From positions 378,209-442,208 of the forward strand of contig CH003308.1 of the NCBI GenBank assembly GCA_000149265.1: a DNA stretch of 64,000 nt. Reading direction: 5' to 3'. Both the position numbers and the translations under genes were made by a program. Below are positions 37,201 through 48,400 of the stretch, piece by piece. The number at the start of each line of letters is the position of its first letter. Position 1 is the first letter of the stretch. The stretch is from Ciona savignyi (taxonomy: Eukaryota; Chordata; Ascidiacea; Phlebobranchia; Cionidae). The notes under the pieces were generated by a model. That model had not been told where the DNA came from, made no database searches, and saw only the letters and a list, made by a program, of their open reading frames with translations.

Positions 37201-39419
37201 GTTACGTAAGCTACTTTCAACGTCGCCGATTAGATCTCAGTTTAGTGTGAACGCTGTCTGCAAACCGGCATTAATTCTACGTTGAATTGATGAATCATTT
37301 AAATGGACGTGAACTTAATGTGGTAGCAATGTATTGCTTAAAAATGTTGGTACTTTGGTAACGTCTTCCATTGACCTTAAGTTGTCGTAGCCAATGAAGG
37401 CATGTGGTGCTCGCATAATAAGTGGGGTTTGGCAGATTCCTTTCATCAATTTCATGACGGGAATTTCCACACCAGGCTCCGAGAGACAGCTCACAAAATG
37501 GTGGCGCCGCATTTTCTACCTTCCATTCCACCATCAAGGTTATTAATATTGTTTCCACCATGTAGTCGCCATTATGACGTTACAGTGGCCTATGATGACG
37601 GCGCCGCGATGTCTGTGTATGTGACGAGTGTTTATAATTACTTGGCTTCTCTTGCGCGTCCGAGACCTCCATTTGTACAGCTTTAATTATGAAAATTTAT
37701 TTTCGTTGCTACCGCAAACTAAATGGCAGTTCTTATTGTTGACAATTGATGATTTGTAGCGTTTTTGACGATTACGGTTGCATCTCAACTCATCGCATAA
37801 CCGATTACAGCACTTTAATTAACAAAAAATGTATGTGGCTTGAACCAAGGAATTTGCTTCGAGGAAGTGTTTTCTTTCACGTGAAGTTTTTAAGACGTTT
37901 AAGGCGAACTTTCTTGGTAACTTGCGGCGCGGGGACTCGCCGCAGTTCCGCCCGATGCTTGTTGCTCAAATAAACGCGACCAGATATGTATATCTTCTTG
38001 TTTATTTTCGGACTCTGTCGCGGTTGCGTTCTAGGTGCGCCGGAGCAGGTGTGATTTCAGCGTGTATTTTACAGCGAGCTGAATGCATTTCGTTTTGCCT
38101 GTGACACACATGGATATGTTATAAAGACTTTAAGTTTCCTGTCCCGACAATCTACTGAAGTGATTCCGAGAAATAGCAGCACTGAGCAAGCGTGGATAAT
38201 TATACAGTGGGATCGCAAAACTCGGTACAACCGTGCAATTAGACTTGTTTGTGGCCGATCTCTTTGTCTTCCATACACGGTCCGCATCTCCGCCGCCAGC
38301 AATTTGGCATCGGAAATATTAATCATAGCGGCTAGCCGCAAACACGTTATATATGAGTTATCTTTTTACTCCCCTCTTAGTGAAGCACGTTGCTATTATG
38401 TGATCCCAACCCATCAATCTCCATCGACAATTTATCCTGCGAACCAAACTCGGTTTTTATTCGCAACTTATTCTAAGTTATCGTAACGAATACTGCGCTT
38501 GTTTCTCGCAACAATTGTTTGTGACTGGTTGTCAACGCGCGACCTTCCGTGCTTGCAACATAAACATATGATTGTGACGACATATAGCGCAAGACCACCC
38601 GACGCTTGTTTACAATGTGAAAAAATTGTTTAATTCAATATTAAAATCGAGCTTAGAAGGATAATCTTAAGCCGCAACATGCCACTAAGTATTATTACGG
38701 CAAACCCTATGTTTAGAAACGCATTACGTAATCCCTCATAACGCCAGAATCTTCTGTATGACTTATTCTTCGAATGTTTTGACATGGCGATAGGCGGTTT
38801 AATGGATTAAAATTCAACAATAATTGCGGTTATCACATTCTGATTAAGTGTATTGTAAATTGTGCGTTCAACCGGTCAAGCGTTACGCTCCCAAGTTTCT
38901 TTAACTTAATATCTATATCCTTAACATGTTCACACTACTTCCCGAAAGTGTCATTTGTCGTTTTTATAGGGTTGAGTCTAATTTTTTACTCGCGGATTGG
39001 AAATATTTGCGCTCAACTGCTAATGCACTTAGCCATAGGTTGTGACGGCTATTGTAAGAAATATGTTACCTCTAAACCGGCCTATACAACTACAAACCAT
39101 TCTTCCCGGCAGATATCATGAAAACGATGGCTCAGAAAGATCGAGAGCAAATCCTGCTGGAGGAGAAGTTCACACTGGTCAATGAAAGAGACCGAATCAA
39201 CCAGGAAATGAATGAAAAAGAACAACTGTAAGTTCATCACATTTTTTTCGTATTTTTAAGTAGAACTTGGCTCTCGAATATTGTTTAGTTTTTTGTTCTG
39301 GCGCTAACTTATATTGTAAAATATACAGGGCTTTGGAAGAGGAAGAACGTCTTCAAACCAGTCTCGGCCAGAACATGTCCAAAGTCGTTCAACAGGATGA
39401 AAAATGTCGTATCATGTAA
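9340..39419 (+). CDS. EHBP1: EH domain-binding protein 1 (EHBP1), complete 24-exon coding region
   Basis: EHBP1 links Rab8/Rab10-type GTPases and endocytic recycling to actin. Exons: 9340-9434, 13209-13266, 15232-15387, 16033-16214, 16442-16545, 16974-17114, 18413-18497, 19401-19507, 19732-19805, 20701-20879, 21603-21651, 22231-22362, 22925-24190, 25602-25655, 25750-25842, 27165-27693, 27789-27863, 28246-28347, 28833-28930, 29064-29160, 35018-35126, 35885-35958, 39113-39227, 39329-39419. All introns are GT-AG, phases agree throughout, and the sum is 4065 nt, or 1354 residues plus stop (human protein about 1231). Order of domains: N-terminal C2-like (1 to about 164), acidic and Ser-rich linker, CH (about 353-452), long disordered region, bMERB (about 1190-1345), CaaX box CRIM. 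The start was chosen because exon 1 aligns with the start of the family's C2-like domain. No NPF motif was seen. Exons 7-9 and 14-18 are supported by phase and coding character rather than by conservation. Confidence 0.93.
9484..9640 (-). mobile_element. SINE-like repeat fragment in EHBP1 intron 1
   Basis: TTTATCCTTATGAATGGGAA, then GGAAGTTAACACACAGGCAA, TGTCAGATCAACTAGCAGCC, CCAGGGCTATTGCAGAC and GGTAGAACCCATT follow the reverse of the family order. It lacks the tRNA-like head and is more diverged than the copies around 8.5 kb. Confidence 0.65.
10180..10238. repeat. 24-bp direct repeat, about 2.5 copies
   Basis: GCAATATTGTxTCAGAATGCCTTA is repeated at 10180, 10204 and (partial) 10228 with a single difference between the complete units. 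Confidence 0.8.
10290..10560 (+). mobile_element. Possible 3' end of a LINE-type retrotransposon
   Basis: A T-rich stretch ends AACAAATAAAATATG followed by TTGATTGATTGATT, a short oligomer tail of the kind left by some non-LTR retrotransposons. No reverse-transcriptase reading frame is present in the window. This is resemblance only, and simple sequence is an equal alternative. Confidence 0.3.
10670..11770. mobile_element. Complete non-autonomous hAT-type element in EHBP1 intron 1
   Basis: The ends are CACTGGCGTAGAGT on the left and ACTCTACGCCTGTA on the right (inverted copies with two or three mismatches). The flanks are an exact 8-bp duplication, GTAACAAC, at 10662-10669 and 11771-11778. 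Both features define hAT transposons. Subterminal sequence near both ends mentions the same GGGCG..CACTCCCG words inverted. The interior has a tandem array (11112-11478) and, in the left half, a minus-strand open frame of 88 codons at 10790-11056, which I do not recognise and which may be a transposase scrap or chance. No intact transposase is present, so movement would need a helper. Confidence 0.88.
11112..11478. repeat. 52-bp tandem repeat x 7 inside the hAT-type element
   Basis: Seven units follow CTTCACGTAACATATTTC..TTTAAATxACATTAAAATAGTCCACATTATG, with a period of 52 bp and scattered substitutions in every unit. It fills one third of the element. Confidence 0.9.
11771..13208 (+). other. 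EHBP1 intron 1, distal part
   Basis: AT-rich intronic DNA between the hAT element and exon 2. At about 11996-12010 CTAGGGATGCACAATA resembles a hAT-type end without a partner. There is a short GT-rich stretch at about 12680-12720. No exon was seen. Confidence 0.5.
13867..14323. other. Assembly gap (457 N)
   Basis: Unbroken N from 13867 to 14323, inside EHBP1 intron 2. The exons on either side join in phase and in family order, so no EHBP1 coding sequence needs to be missing. An open frame through the N run in both strands is an artefact. Confidence 0.99.
16442..19805 (+). CDS. EHBP1: EHBP1 exons 5-9: acidic and Ser/Thr-rich linker between C2-like and CH domains
   Basis: Exon 5 (16442-16545) gives [11 protein letters not shown] and [18 protein letters not shown], the counterpart of the conserved acidic stretch after the C2-like domain (human ADIGNLDDFEED). 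Exon 6 (16974-17114) includes TQQIDKLNQ, similar to the family's short helical KLNAL block. Exons 7 (18413-18497), 8 (19401-19507) and 9 (19732-19805) are Ser/Thr/Pro-rich and poorly conserved, but their splice phases chain correctly. Vertebrate EHBP1 carries several NPF tripeptides in this linker that bind EH domains; I read none here. Confidence 0.8.
20701..22362 (+). CDS. EHBP1: EHBP1 exons 10-12: calponin-homology (CH) domain
   Basis: Exon 10 (20701-20879) gives [17 protein letters not shown] followed by [19 protein letters not shown] and YCPEL; exon 11 (21603-21651) gives [17 protein letters not shown]; exon 12 (22231-22362) gives [10 protein letters not shown], then [17 protein letters not shown]. 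Together this is a complete single CH domain of the type found in EHBP1 and MICAL-like proteins, with the conserved W-RNG core and the closing L..HF. In this family the CH domain contributes to actin association. Exon 11 has only 49 nt, but its phase matches on both sides. Confidence 0.96.
22925..24190 (+). CDS. EHBP1: EHBP1 exon 13: 422-codon disordered central region
   Basis: The largest exon, opening [18 protein letters not shown] directly after the CH domain and ending VNKSVQKQ before a GTCAGT donor. It is rich in Ser, Thr, Lys, Glu and Pro, without predicted globular motifs, and contains many SP/TP sites suited to proline-directed kinases (for example [16 protein letters not shown] and TSPTPEY). 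The frame stays open into the intron until 24274; that extension is not coding. The antisense open frames at 22921-23373 and 23374-23877 are shadows. Confidence 0.9.
24597..24785 (+). mobile_element. Diverged SINE-like repeat in EHBP1 intron 13
   Basis: TTGTGTCCTTTGATAGAGCA, CTTTCTGAACCCAG, CTCTGCAATAGCTCTGGTAA, GGTGATCTGATAATCTGCG and a closing ATAAAAATATCCTA keep the family order at lower identity. The tRNA-like head is not recognisable. An old copy. Confidence 0.55.
25602..28347 (+). CDS. EHBP1: EHBP1 exons 14-18: helical and Ser/Thr/Pro-rich linker
   Basis: Exons 15 and 16 end and begin with basic helical stretches, [12 protein letters not shown] and [20 protein letters not shown], corresponding to the family's repeated ..ERARxLLEQAR.. 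segments before the bMERB domain. The long remainder of exon 16 (27165-27693) and exons 17 (27789-27863) and 18 (28246-28347) are low-complexity Ser/Thr/Pro (for example [22 protein letters not shown]). Exons 17 and 18 rest on splice signals, open phase and composition. The ATG at 27135 lies in the intron before the AACAG acceptor and is not a start. Confidence 0.8.
25960..26340. other. CpG-rich island within EHBP1 intron 15
   Basis: Unlike its AT-rich neighbours, this stretch holds many CpG dinucleotides (GACCCGCGGCCGTCACGCC, CCCGATCACGATCG, GGTTACGAGGCGACAAGCG). Open frames on both strands come from its composition, not from a gene. It could be an intronic regulatory element or a diverged insertion. 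Confidence 0.35.
28467..28613 (+). mobile_element. Internally deleted SINE-like repeat in EHBP1 intron 18
   Basis: The tRNA-like head GTCCGACTGATTAGCTTGG..GGATTAGTGCGTTGCC is joined at CGAAAGGTTAACCGGGCGG directly to the family's 3' part, GTGGGCGCGAGGTGATCTGA..GGGCCCGTGTGTTACCCCC, ending GAATATCATAGCCTAT. The middle (AAGGCACTTAA to CAATAGCTCC) is absent. Confidence 0.8.
28833..39419 (+). CDS. EHBP1: EHBP1 exons 19-24: bMERB Rab-binding domain and C-terminal CaaX box
   Basis: Exon 20 (29064-29160) gives [20 protein letters not shown], exon 21 (35018-35126) gives [20 protein letters not shown], exon 22 (35885-35958) gives [17 protein letters not shown], exon 23 (39113-39227) gives [19 protein letters not shown] and exon 24 (39329-39419) gives [18 protein letters not shown] stop. 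These are the coiled-coil helices of the bMERB domain, which in the family binds Rab8, Rab10 and relatives. The last four residues, C-R-I-M, form a CaaX prenylation box (human EHBP1 also ends in one, CVLQ). Introns 20 (5.86 kb), 21 and 22 (3.15 kb) are far longer than needed. A candidate AATAAA lies at 40070-40075; the true poly(A) site is not certain. Confidence 0.96.
29161..35017 (+). other. EHBP1 intron 20 (5.86 kb), candidate regulatory DNA
   Basis: The longest intron of the gene. From about 29.7 to 34.8 kb it is richer in CpG and in mixed-composition sequence than the introns upstream, and no exon fits the protein, which is continuous across it. It holds one inverted-repeat element (33256-33770). 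Short open frames on both strands (for example 30012-30269, 30652-30903, 32276-32518) follow the composition and are not genes. Regulatory content is inferred from length, composition and the Otx neighbour. Confidence 0.4.
33256..33770. mobile_element. Inverted-repeat DNA element (pogo/Tigger-like ends)
   Basis: The left end CAGTAGAACCCCGCTTACC and the right end, read inverted, CAGTGGAACCCGGCTTGG are the same terminal repeat. Next to both ends the words GGTCGTGTTA and GGTGGTC recur (GTGGTCGTGTTAGTG on the left, GGTGGTCGTGTTATCGAGG on the right). Ends of this type occur in Tigger/pogo-group elements, which duplicate TA. A TA precedes the left end, but the right flank reads TG, so the duplication is not confirmed. 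No transposase frame. Confidence 0.7.
35734..35838. repeat. Short inverted repeat in EHBP1 intron 21
   Basis: CTTTAAATTGCACTT near 35735 is mirrored by AAGTGCAATTTAAG near 35825, and inner arms TTTGGAAA/TTTCCAAA continue the pairing with gaps. It could fold in the unspliced transcript. Confidence 0.45.
35959..39112 (+). other. EHBP1 intron 22 (3.15 kb)
   Basis: No exon is needed or seen between exons 22 and 23. Composition is mixed with CpG-rich patches (37.0-37.2 kb and 37.9-38.3 kb), as in intron 20. Short open frames here, for example 38160-38486, show no domain. Candidate regulatory DNA by position only. Confidence 0.4.
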
Positions 39420-42400
39420 CGGAAAATACTTGGTCGTATAAAGATACAGAAGAGTGCCATTTCTTGTTTTTATGACGTTAAAACATCGTCGACAAGTTAA
39501 AAGTGCACCGTCATGTTTTGAGGGCGCCAGTGACGTTGCATAATTCTACCAAAAAAAGTTGTTGACGCCTTGTAATACCGATATTGGTGTCGTTAAAATT
39601 TGCATAAATATTCTACAGGTTTATATCGTATTTATCTTAGAACGTGAAATTTGCCTTACATGGTCACCCGTTCCTTAATTTATTCTTATGGTCAGGTTGG
39701 CCAAGAATGTAATTTCCCACCGAAGCAAAGCACCGTGCAATACTCTCTCCGCTACATATATTCTATATATTTTTGATTTTACTTGCAATAGGTGGGGATA
39801 ACCAAAGGTGTGTAGGTCGTATGGACGCATTCTCTTTCTTCAAATGCGTCGTAAAACGCAATGTTACAGATTGAATATTCACCATTATCCCGTCTATGTT
39901 ATTCAGATCGTGCCACTTTTTTATCACCACTATTTTCCTTTTTCTTTCGTAATTGTTTTGCCACTTGTTATTTAATAAGACCATGTTCTAACATTCCGTG
40001 CGTTATTTCCTTCATGCAAATAATGAAAAGCAAGCGAAGCTGCTCTCCATCTATCGCGCTTAATAACATAATAAATTTCACAGCAATTTTTACACCGGGT
40101 ATCAATCTAAGGATGTGAAGGTTTGAAGTGCGCTAGGAGCTCTAGGTCGTTTTAATATAAACATTCTCGCGAATGGTTCAAAATCCCGTGGCCGGCCACT
40201 TGAAATTGACCACTAACTGTGACTCGTGCACCGTGACATTTTAAACAGTGGATTAACTTGATTGTTCCAGAATTTTCGCCAATTCGCGGTGAGGCCTTAT
40301 CAAAGATGGCCGCTAAGCTGGATTAAGACGCTAAGCGATCTCGCGAACATTTTCGAGGCTTTGAAGTATGTTTGGAGTCTAGGAGACGTATCTCATGCTG
40401 CAAAAATTCTTCCGAAATATTAATAATGTTTACGCGCCCTCGGCACTTATTTAGATGTGTTGTGGCTTTATGTTATTTTAACCCCACCAGATGCATTTGA
40501 AAGTCGAAATCGCTGCAGTAGGCGTGGCTTGCAACAGGGTGCGTGCCAGCAGGAACTATTGTTTCAAAGATAATTCCGGAGTCTTAGTGTAAACAGGGGG
40601 CTATCTAACGTCCGACGTAGCAACCAACGTGTGTGGATTATAGAGCTGGATCGTGACGTAAGGACCCCGTGATATTCGTTGTGTTTGCCACAAAGAACTT
40701 GTTGATGGTAAGCCGATTTTTGACGATCGAAATATCGTCGCGAGTAAATACTGACGACAGAAAAAAAGTCTGGTACGTGTCGTTCCGATGAATGCATTTC
40801 TTATTCAGCCATCGCCCTGTATCCCGTGGTTCGTTAGGAATCCCGAGTTTTACACAAACTGTACATTTTAAACTCCCCACGGCTATGGATATATATAACA
40901 CTCAGCGATGTGTTTATGGCTGTTGGTTGCTTTAACAACTTGTACAATATTATTACCCAAGCTTTTAATAATGAACTCACTCAATTAAGTGACGAAGCCG
41001 CTTTACCGCCAATCAATCAATGTCGTCCAAGAATTTCAATGTTTTTCGTTGGGCAATCATAAAACTTACATTACCGTTGGAGACCACCACCTCAGCAACA
41101 AGCTCGTTCAAAAATGATGTTGTGTTGGCAAGAATATTGTTTATAACCCGCCCCGTTCGACACCAGCAATAAGGTGATTTGAGAAGTTAGCTAATCGCGT
41201 AATTATTGCTTGTCGGTTTTGAAAACGCTTCGTTCACACGAACCGGACAGAGGTTTGGTTCAAAGGACTTTGCGGATAATTTGTGGTTACTTTTCGGCAA
41301 CTGGCAACATGCCCGAAATCAGCCAACCTGCCGGTTACAGAATATTTTCTTGCGATTATCCCATACTAAGATAAAAATGTTATCTTTAGTCTGGATTAAC
41401 CGCTATATCTTGCGCAGTTTTAAACCTTATAATTATTGATAACTTTTCTTATACGACAAAACGGCCGCAAGTTTATTATAGGTAATTTTTATCAGGAGAA
41501 TTGTCATCTTGTACCTTGTATTCCTAACATCTTTGATTGATTCGTTTTTACACAAACCCAACAAAATACCGTTTTTTGTATTGACTAGCCAATTTAAGTT
41601 ATAATTATATATGCACACTTCGATGATTCATACTGTTTCAGTATATGCCCACACTGAAAAAATTCCGGATTATTTGAAACAAAAATCGTTTAATCACGAA
41701 TCACCCGCGTCAAAAATTAATTTCTTAGAAACTTTCGACGTGTAAGTTTCGGCCACCAGAGTGTAGACTTTTCAATTGCAGTTTCTCAATGAAAATCCCC
41801 GATTTAAAGCACAACAAACAAATCAACACAAAAAGATTAATTTGCTTATAAAGCTAACCTGATTAGACAAGTTGCGCGCACGTCGAGGTTTTGGAATTTG
41901 TGTTGCAGACAAGCGCTTATTGTTCAGACGGCTCGAAAATCGCATTACCTGAGAGCTGAACAATAGCCTTCGCCACGTTTAACAATGGTCAATCCGATTT
42001 AACTTGTAAAATCGCAGATGATACCAGGGAATATTAATAATTTCGTGCCTGGGTAAGCGGATTGCAATGCGCGCGTTCGTGCCACCGGTTAGCGCGGCCT
42101 TGCTAAATCTATTTACAACCAACGCCGCGCCATTTAATTTGTGTATTCGGAAGTAAAGAAAAAATATCATTGTCGCGAGTTACCCAGGCTCCTATTTGTA
42201 CTTGCTTGCTGTAGGGTTTTAAATGGAAGTTATGTTCTCGCACAATCAAGGAGCAGGCAGCCGATTGTCGACCAAAGGCATTTCGGTAAGTCTCCTTTTG
42301 TTTTCTTAAGTCTGTATAACCCGTGGCCGTTCCCCAACCAAAAATACCTGCGTAAACAGAAATTGAGAAAAAACTTTGTAACACCGAATTTAGAATAGCA

Positions 42401-45400
42401 CGTGCGACAGAGTGGTGTTGTTTTAGCAGAGATAGGCACGTTTTGTCTCCCCACAATTGGACCCAACTTGTTTCTTATTTTGACTTAATCTTACTCGAAC
42501 GTCAAAGAATGAGTTTTTCAAACACCCAATAACAAACTGTAAGAGTGGAAGACTTGAATGATTGAACAAGGGTTGTTTGATCACCATTGAATGGAAACGT
42601 GTTTGGTTCTTTTAGCAAGTTACAAGTATGATAAGAACCAAACTAATACAATTAGGCACATTTTATATATTATATATCGTATTACTGGCAGCCCAATAAT
42701 CCAGATTGCCGTGTACTTTTGTCTGGAACAGACCGACGTGTTTTCACAGATCGATCAACGACACCGATGCCCCTTCAAGGCGTTTACGTATTTTAATATA
42801 ATGGGGGATTAAATCTGCAAATCCTGGCGGCAAAACCGCTATAACAGATGGATAAGCAGCCATCAGCCGCCATATGCTTACAGCTTCTCGAAAATCGTTT
42901 TCGTATAGCAAAAATCAAGAGTAACGAAACCAGCTTAAAAAGTCAAATGTTAACCGGGCATTTTTACTCAGTTTCTACTATTGGCTTAAGCGGCGGTCGC
43001 ACTGGACTTAGTAAGAGAATCCAATCCCGAATAAGCCGTTTAGGGAGCTGCTTGTTAAGAGGGACCGACCGTGAGACATTCGACGCGAATTAATTTCCTA
43101 ATTCAATTTTGCTGACGTCCTGCTTGCAATTTATTGGAGCCAAACTTAATACAAAAAAATCCCCTTTTGTTTATAACTTTTCAAAACCGCTAACATCAAA
43201 GAAAAACTCCACTTTTAAATCCACTGTTTGCGATATATTTAAGACGAAATCGAAGTGTTCGTCAGGTAATTTCAAATAGTTTATATTTGCCGTGAGTAAA
43301 AAAGTTTTAGTCTCATGTAAAATGGCGGGAATTTGAGAGGCTTATATTCAATATTTACTCGAGAAACAAATCCATTATATAAATCAATTTATTTATTTTC
43401 AATCGAGATCAAACTTTTGACTTATATTTAAAATATTTGTGTCAAACTGTTAAACACAGAAGGAAATTAAAAAAAATATTTTTCCCAAATTCCGCAACTT
43501 TTACAACCTGCATACGGTATACCAACTAAATGCAATAAACTTGTAAATTTCGTTGTTGTGATATTTACTTTTGTTAATGGTTTGAACGTATATTGACAGC
43601 CAATCAAACGCGAAATTATCCTGCAGGCGATCATACACTATTGTATAACTATGCTCGATCAATGACAATATACAAGGCTTAATATTAATTCTTCATGCAC
43701 AAAAAATCATTATGCTCTAAGCTTGTTTTTACTGGAATCTTGATTTTGTGTTCGGGTGGTCGTGTCCGTGTTGCTGGATTGTTTGGTAACTCTAGTTAAG
43801 GCGATTAACTGCTCCTCTGTACCGGCGACGCCTCCTCTCGTCTTAGACATAGTTCACCCAAAAGTGCAGTGACGACCACACAACCCTCCCCAAATGACAG
43901 TAATAGCTTCACGAAAAGCCGCCTCATGGTGGGTTAAAACAAATTGTGTTACGGGAAGAGTTGGTATAGGAGGCAAGTTGTCACAGAAAAGCTTAAAATT
44001 ATAAAGTAGAGCTTAAAATGCTTGTATTAAATCATTATTTTAGATTCAAATGTATAACATGTACCTATTACAGACTGCATATTTATAGATTATAAAAGGG
44101 ACAATTAAGTGCAAAAATAATTCAAAAAAGCAATAATACCCTTTAAATTGAATTCGTTTATTTGTAGTTTTCATGGATTTTTGTTGTGCTAATAACCGGG
44201 GATATAACATCAATAAATGGACTAATTAGCTAATTAATTATCTCAGACGCGTGTCGATGTTTGTCTTTGTGGTTGTCGCCTGTCGCAAAGAAATTGTATT
44301 GTCTTTGTGTAATTTTAAAACGATTAAATCTTGTCGAAGTGTGCCAAATAGCCACCAACGACTGATAAGTACGAATTCTTCGAATTATTATTCATTGTTC
44401 GCTTTGTTCTGTTTTTTTTCACTAGTTGCGTTTGCGCAGGAGTAATTATACCGACCTCGCGAAAAAACCAGGCGCGGTCGAATTCATGTCATCTGTTGCT
44501 TTTACACTAAAAATAATAAAGTTTTAATAATAATCATTCTGGCGGTGCACCTGGGAGTAATTAATAGTTTTGAAACCATCTGATTTAGGAAGAAGGATTT
44601 AAATGAAAAAAATAATTTAACTGTTGTAAGGTTTTGTATTATAATTGAGGGAAGATTTTGTATTGATAACGGTTTTAGGTTACATTTAAAATGCCAAAAC
44701 CCGAAAAGTTCAATTTGACCTTATGCTTTCACTAAAACCTACATAACATTTTTTGTGCAAAGGAATAGAACCCTGTTTAATTGTTAAATCACTATGGTAA
44801 AATTTTAAATATGGATTTTTGAGCATATTTCTTACACCTGGGTAGGATGATTTTATAAAACATCATATTTATTCCTATAACTCGGTGACTGTTGCAAACT
44901 AATTTTGTCTCCTTACACTTGTATTGACTGAGCAGGCCATGTGATTACCACGTGACTACTAATGCGTCATAATACCATGTGATCACCAATGGGATATTAG
45001 TTGCTAAAGTAAACGCCGGATCAGTAATTTCCACTTTTTGCTACTAAAATGTGTGTCTTTATAAAGGCTTTAGTGCCGCAAAATAAAGGCGTAATTGCCG
45101 AATTTTAATGACGATAATTTTAGTAATGCACAAAGCATTTGCTGATATGTTGTAATTTAGTGCAAAACGTGTCGCCGCAAACCTGAATTTTAATTCCAAC
45201 TCAGATATGACAATATAATGCACCCACGGTACTATTATTACGCTGTAGTCGCTTGTGGTGTTTTCAGTATCAAATGGTCCGTTTCAAAATGACGTATGGT
45301 TGGCCAAACCTATCAGTACCGCACCATTTTCGCTTATACCCATGGGGCAAGTGTACATGACATAAAATTGCATTGAAAAACACCTCGACCACAAGTAGTT

Positions 45401-48400
45401 TAATAGTTTTATTTAGAATGAAATGACAAAATACAATCTTGCAAACACTGTTACTCATACTTGTAATAAAACAGCATTCATCCACAGTACGAGAAGCGAT
45501 ATTATTGATCCAGTGCAATTGATTCAGTTTTATTTTGTCTGTTGCCCCGTCTCGCTGTTATGATATATCATTTCGCGTTGGTTTAGAAACAAAATGGCGC
45601 AGTAGTTGAGCAAAGTTTTGTGTTGATGGATAATTGTAACATGATATAGCTTTATGGCTGGCTTTAACGATTGTAGCTGTTACATTTTAACTGATTTGTT
45701 GTTGTGCAAGACTATTGTGTTAGGAAAACGTTAGAAATGATTGTAAAGGTGCCTTTTCTATTTTTTACACATAAATTCAACGTTGAGTTGTGAAAAATGA
45801 AACAAATATATACTAGGTACCGAAAGATACAATTCTAAGTAAATTTTTTAAATATGTTATATTTTTTACTTCACTGCAAGGGGTGTTATATTTTACTTTC
45901 GTAATTCCTATGCAAATATTATACCTGTTTGTTTATACATAGTGGCGACAGTTGTCGTTGGTTGTATTACGGCCAAAAACATGGTTTATACTAAGCCAAA
46001 CATCTTTAAACCTGACTTGTAAATAAACAGGCTTAGAACAAAACGGAGAGCAGTTTTATAACCAAAAAAATCAATCACGAATTTAGTCGTTGTGTAATAT
46101 GATAAATTTTGTAGTGAGTGTGTTCATATTGGTGCTATGAATAACCTTTAAAATCGAATAATTTGTATATTCAATTATACAGCGTATAATTCACTCAGTA
46201 AGCACGCAGTTAGGGTAGACATTTTCAATATAATATGGCAAACTAATCATATTTAACATCAGAACGTAAGTTTGAATTGAATGTCTGCGTTTAGCTTAAT
46301 TGAAAAGTTGCTTCATATAGATGAGCCTCTGGAGACTGGCGCGTATGTACAGGTTGACGTACTTGGTTGTTGATGTAATGCAGCGGCGCTCTCACCTCAC
46401 CGCATGTACTAAGAAGCGCCATTTATACGAGTGCCACGAAACTGAGGTTGTTGCAGCAACAGCATGTACATCGAGTGCTGCGGCCGTGATGCGACGGTTT
46501 ATTATGGCAACAACACATCTCCAATCTCCCGACAAACAACGAGCGTACATTAAATATTCCCGGCGTGCAGTCTCAGATAACTTTCGCTAGTCTGCAAAAA
46601 TATGAACATGGTGTGCGTCGTCGCAACAGCATTGCCTAAATAATGCCTATTTAGAAACGTCACATGTCAGAGACAATGTGTTGCCGCCACAAAGCAAATT
46701 TTCACCCACAAAGAAATAATGGTATAATTGTGTATATAGTTATTAGAGTAAAATTCGCATTTAGACCCGGAACGATGAGTCCAGTAATCCTCACCTTCCT
46801 ACTTCCTGGAAGTATAAAAATGATGGAGGATTGGACGAAGAAGAATTGACGCGCCCGAAAATCTGTCGTGGCAACCTCGGCGCCAGTGTCTAGGAGAATC
46901 GATCCGATATGAGTGACTGCTAGTAAACGCCTGCCATAAAAAATACCTGACCAGTATAAAAGATTTATTTTCTTCAATTACTACAAAACATTCCAGTGAT
47001 GTAGTCTAAATCTGTGCCAAACTGAGATCGTCTTTTTCGTTGAGCGTGTATTGCACGTGCAGTATGGTTGGAGGATTTTTTTATTTTCTGAGACAACTTG
47101 TTTACGTGCTTCCATTTGCCGGATTATCATATTTTCAGTATGGAGAATATAGGATTATATTTTGTTGTCTTCCATTACACCTACAATATAAGTAAGTTTA
47201 ATGTAATTCTATTGCAATTAAGCTCCATGTAAATACAACACCTCAAAACTATTTTGTCGCTTGAGATTACATTATCGCATTTTAGCTCATTTACAATGTT
47301 ACGAGGCAAAAATCGTGTTTAAGGATTTAGCATAAATGAAAAAATCCATTAATATATTTTAGAATTAGTAGACACTCAAACTGTTTGGTTTTGTTCCCAA
47401 AAAACTAGTGAAAATTATTTTTGCCGAATCTTTCCACATTATTTATGGTACCAATATTTCAATGTTAAGCTATACATTTAAGCGACGCCTTACCTTGATT
47501 TTTAATAATGTACTTGGTTATTTCGTGCCTTTATAAAATGTCAGTTAGTTGTTGGGAACTTTGTATACACGGTGTAATGGAAATTGAATATTGGCCGTTC
47601 AGTTCTCATTCGGTCTCAGGGTCACGCGCGTTTCTTCCATGTGATCGTTATATAGGCCTACAAAGCGGAACGTTCGGAAAGAAATGGGATATTAGGGCCA
47701 AGCGGCTTAGGTGGGTATTAGCCTTTGGAGAATATTGCTTTCCCGTTGTGAGATTAATATCGTTCTTGATTGTCTCTTACTGCTCAGATTTGTCGTCCAT
47801 CGGCGATCGACAGGAAGTAATATGAGAACGGACGATGTTTCACTTAATCGCCTTGTACTAATTTTAAATATGATAATGCGAAGCGATCGCAAATTTCATT
47901 ACCAGCACACGGACCTGATCACGTGCTTGAAACTACCAATCGTTTACAAGCACCATGACCGGCATTGGAATCGTTTTTATTTTTTTCCAATGTCGTTGAG
48001 TTTTCCAAACGTTCGTGGCTAAAAGAGGATGGGCGATAACGGCTTGCTGGCGAAACACATCATGGAAGGTGCGAAAATAACCAAGTAGATGCTTGTGTGA
48101 ATGGACCTGATGGAGTGGCTACTTCAGGACCCTGCTCTATGCTCTTCTATTATACCGCTTTGCTTGGGAACGGGGCCAGTGTCACAACAACGCCGCTCTC
48201 TTCAACTCACCATTTTGCACTTTGTTTTTTAAAGCAACTCGAATTTTCACACGTCTGAAGTGTGTTTAATCATGGCCACTTTGCCCAACTCAACAGGAAA
48301 CTTATCCTATAGCTCAACGTTAACTGTGTTCCTGACGAAGATTGATTGGCCTAGCTGGTTCTTTATTGTCATTTGTTACGTAATATACACAATCTCCAAC

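Noticed and set aside
42109-42456. 115-codon minus-strand frame in the EHBP1-Otx spacer
   Set aside because: Overlaps other frames on both strands, no domain or hydrophobic pattern, no exon partner.
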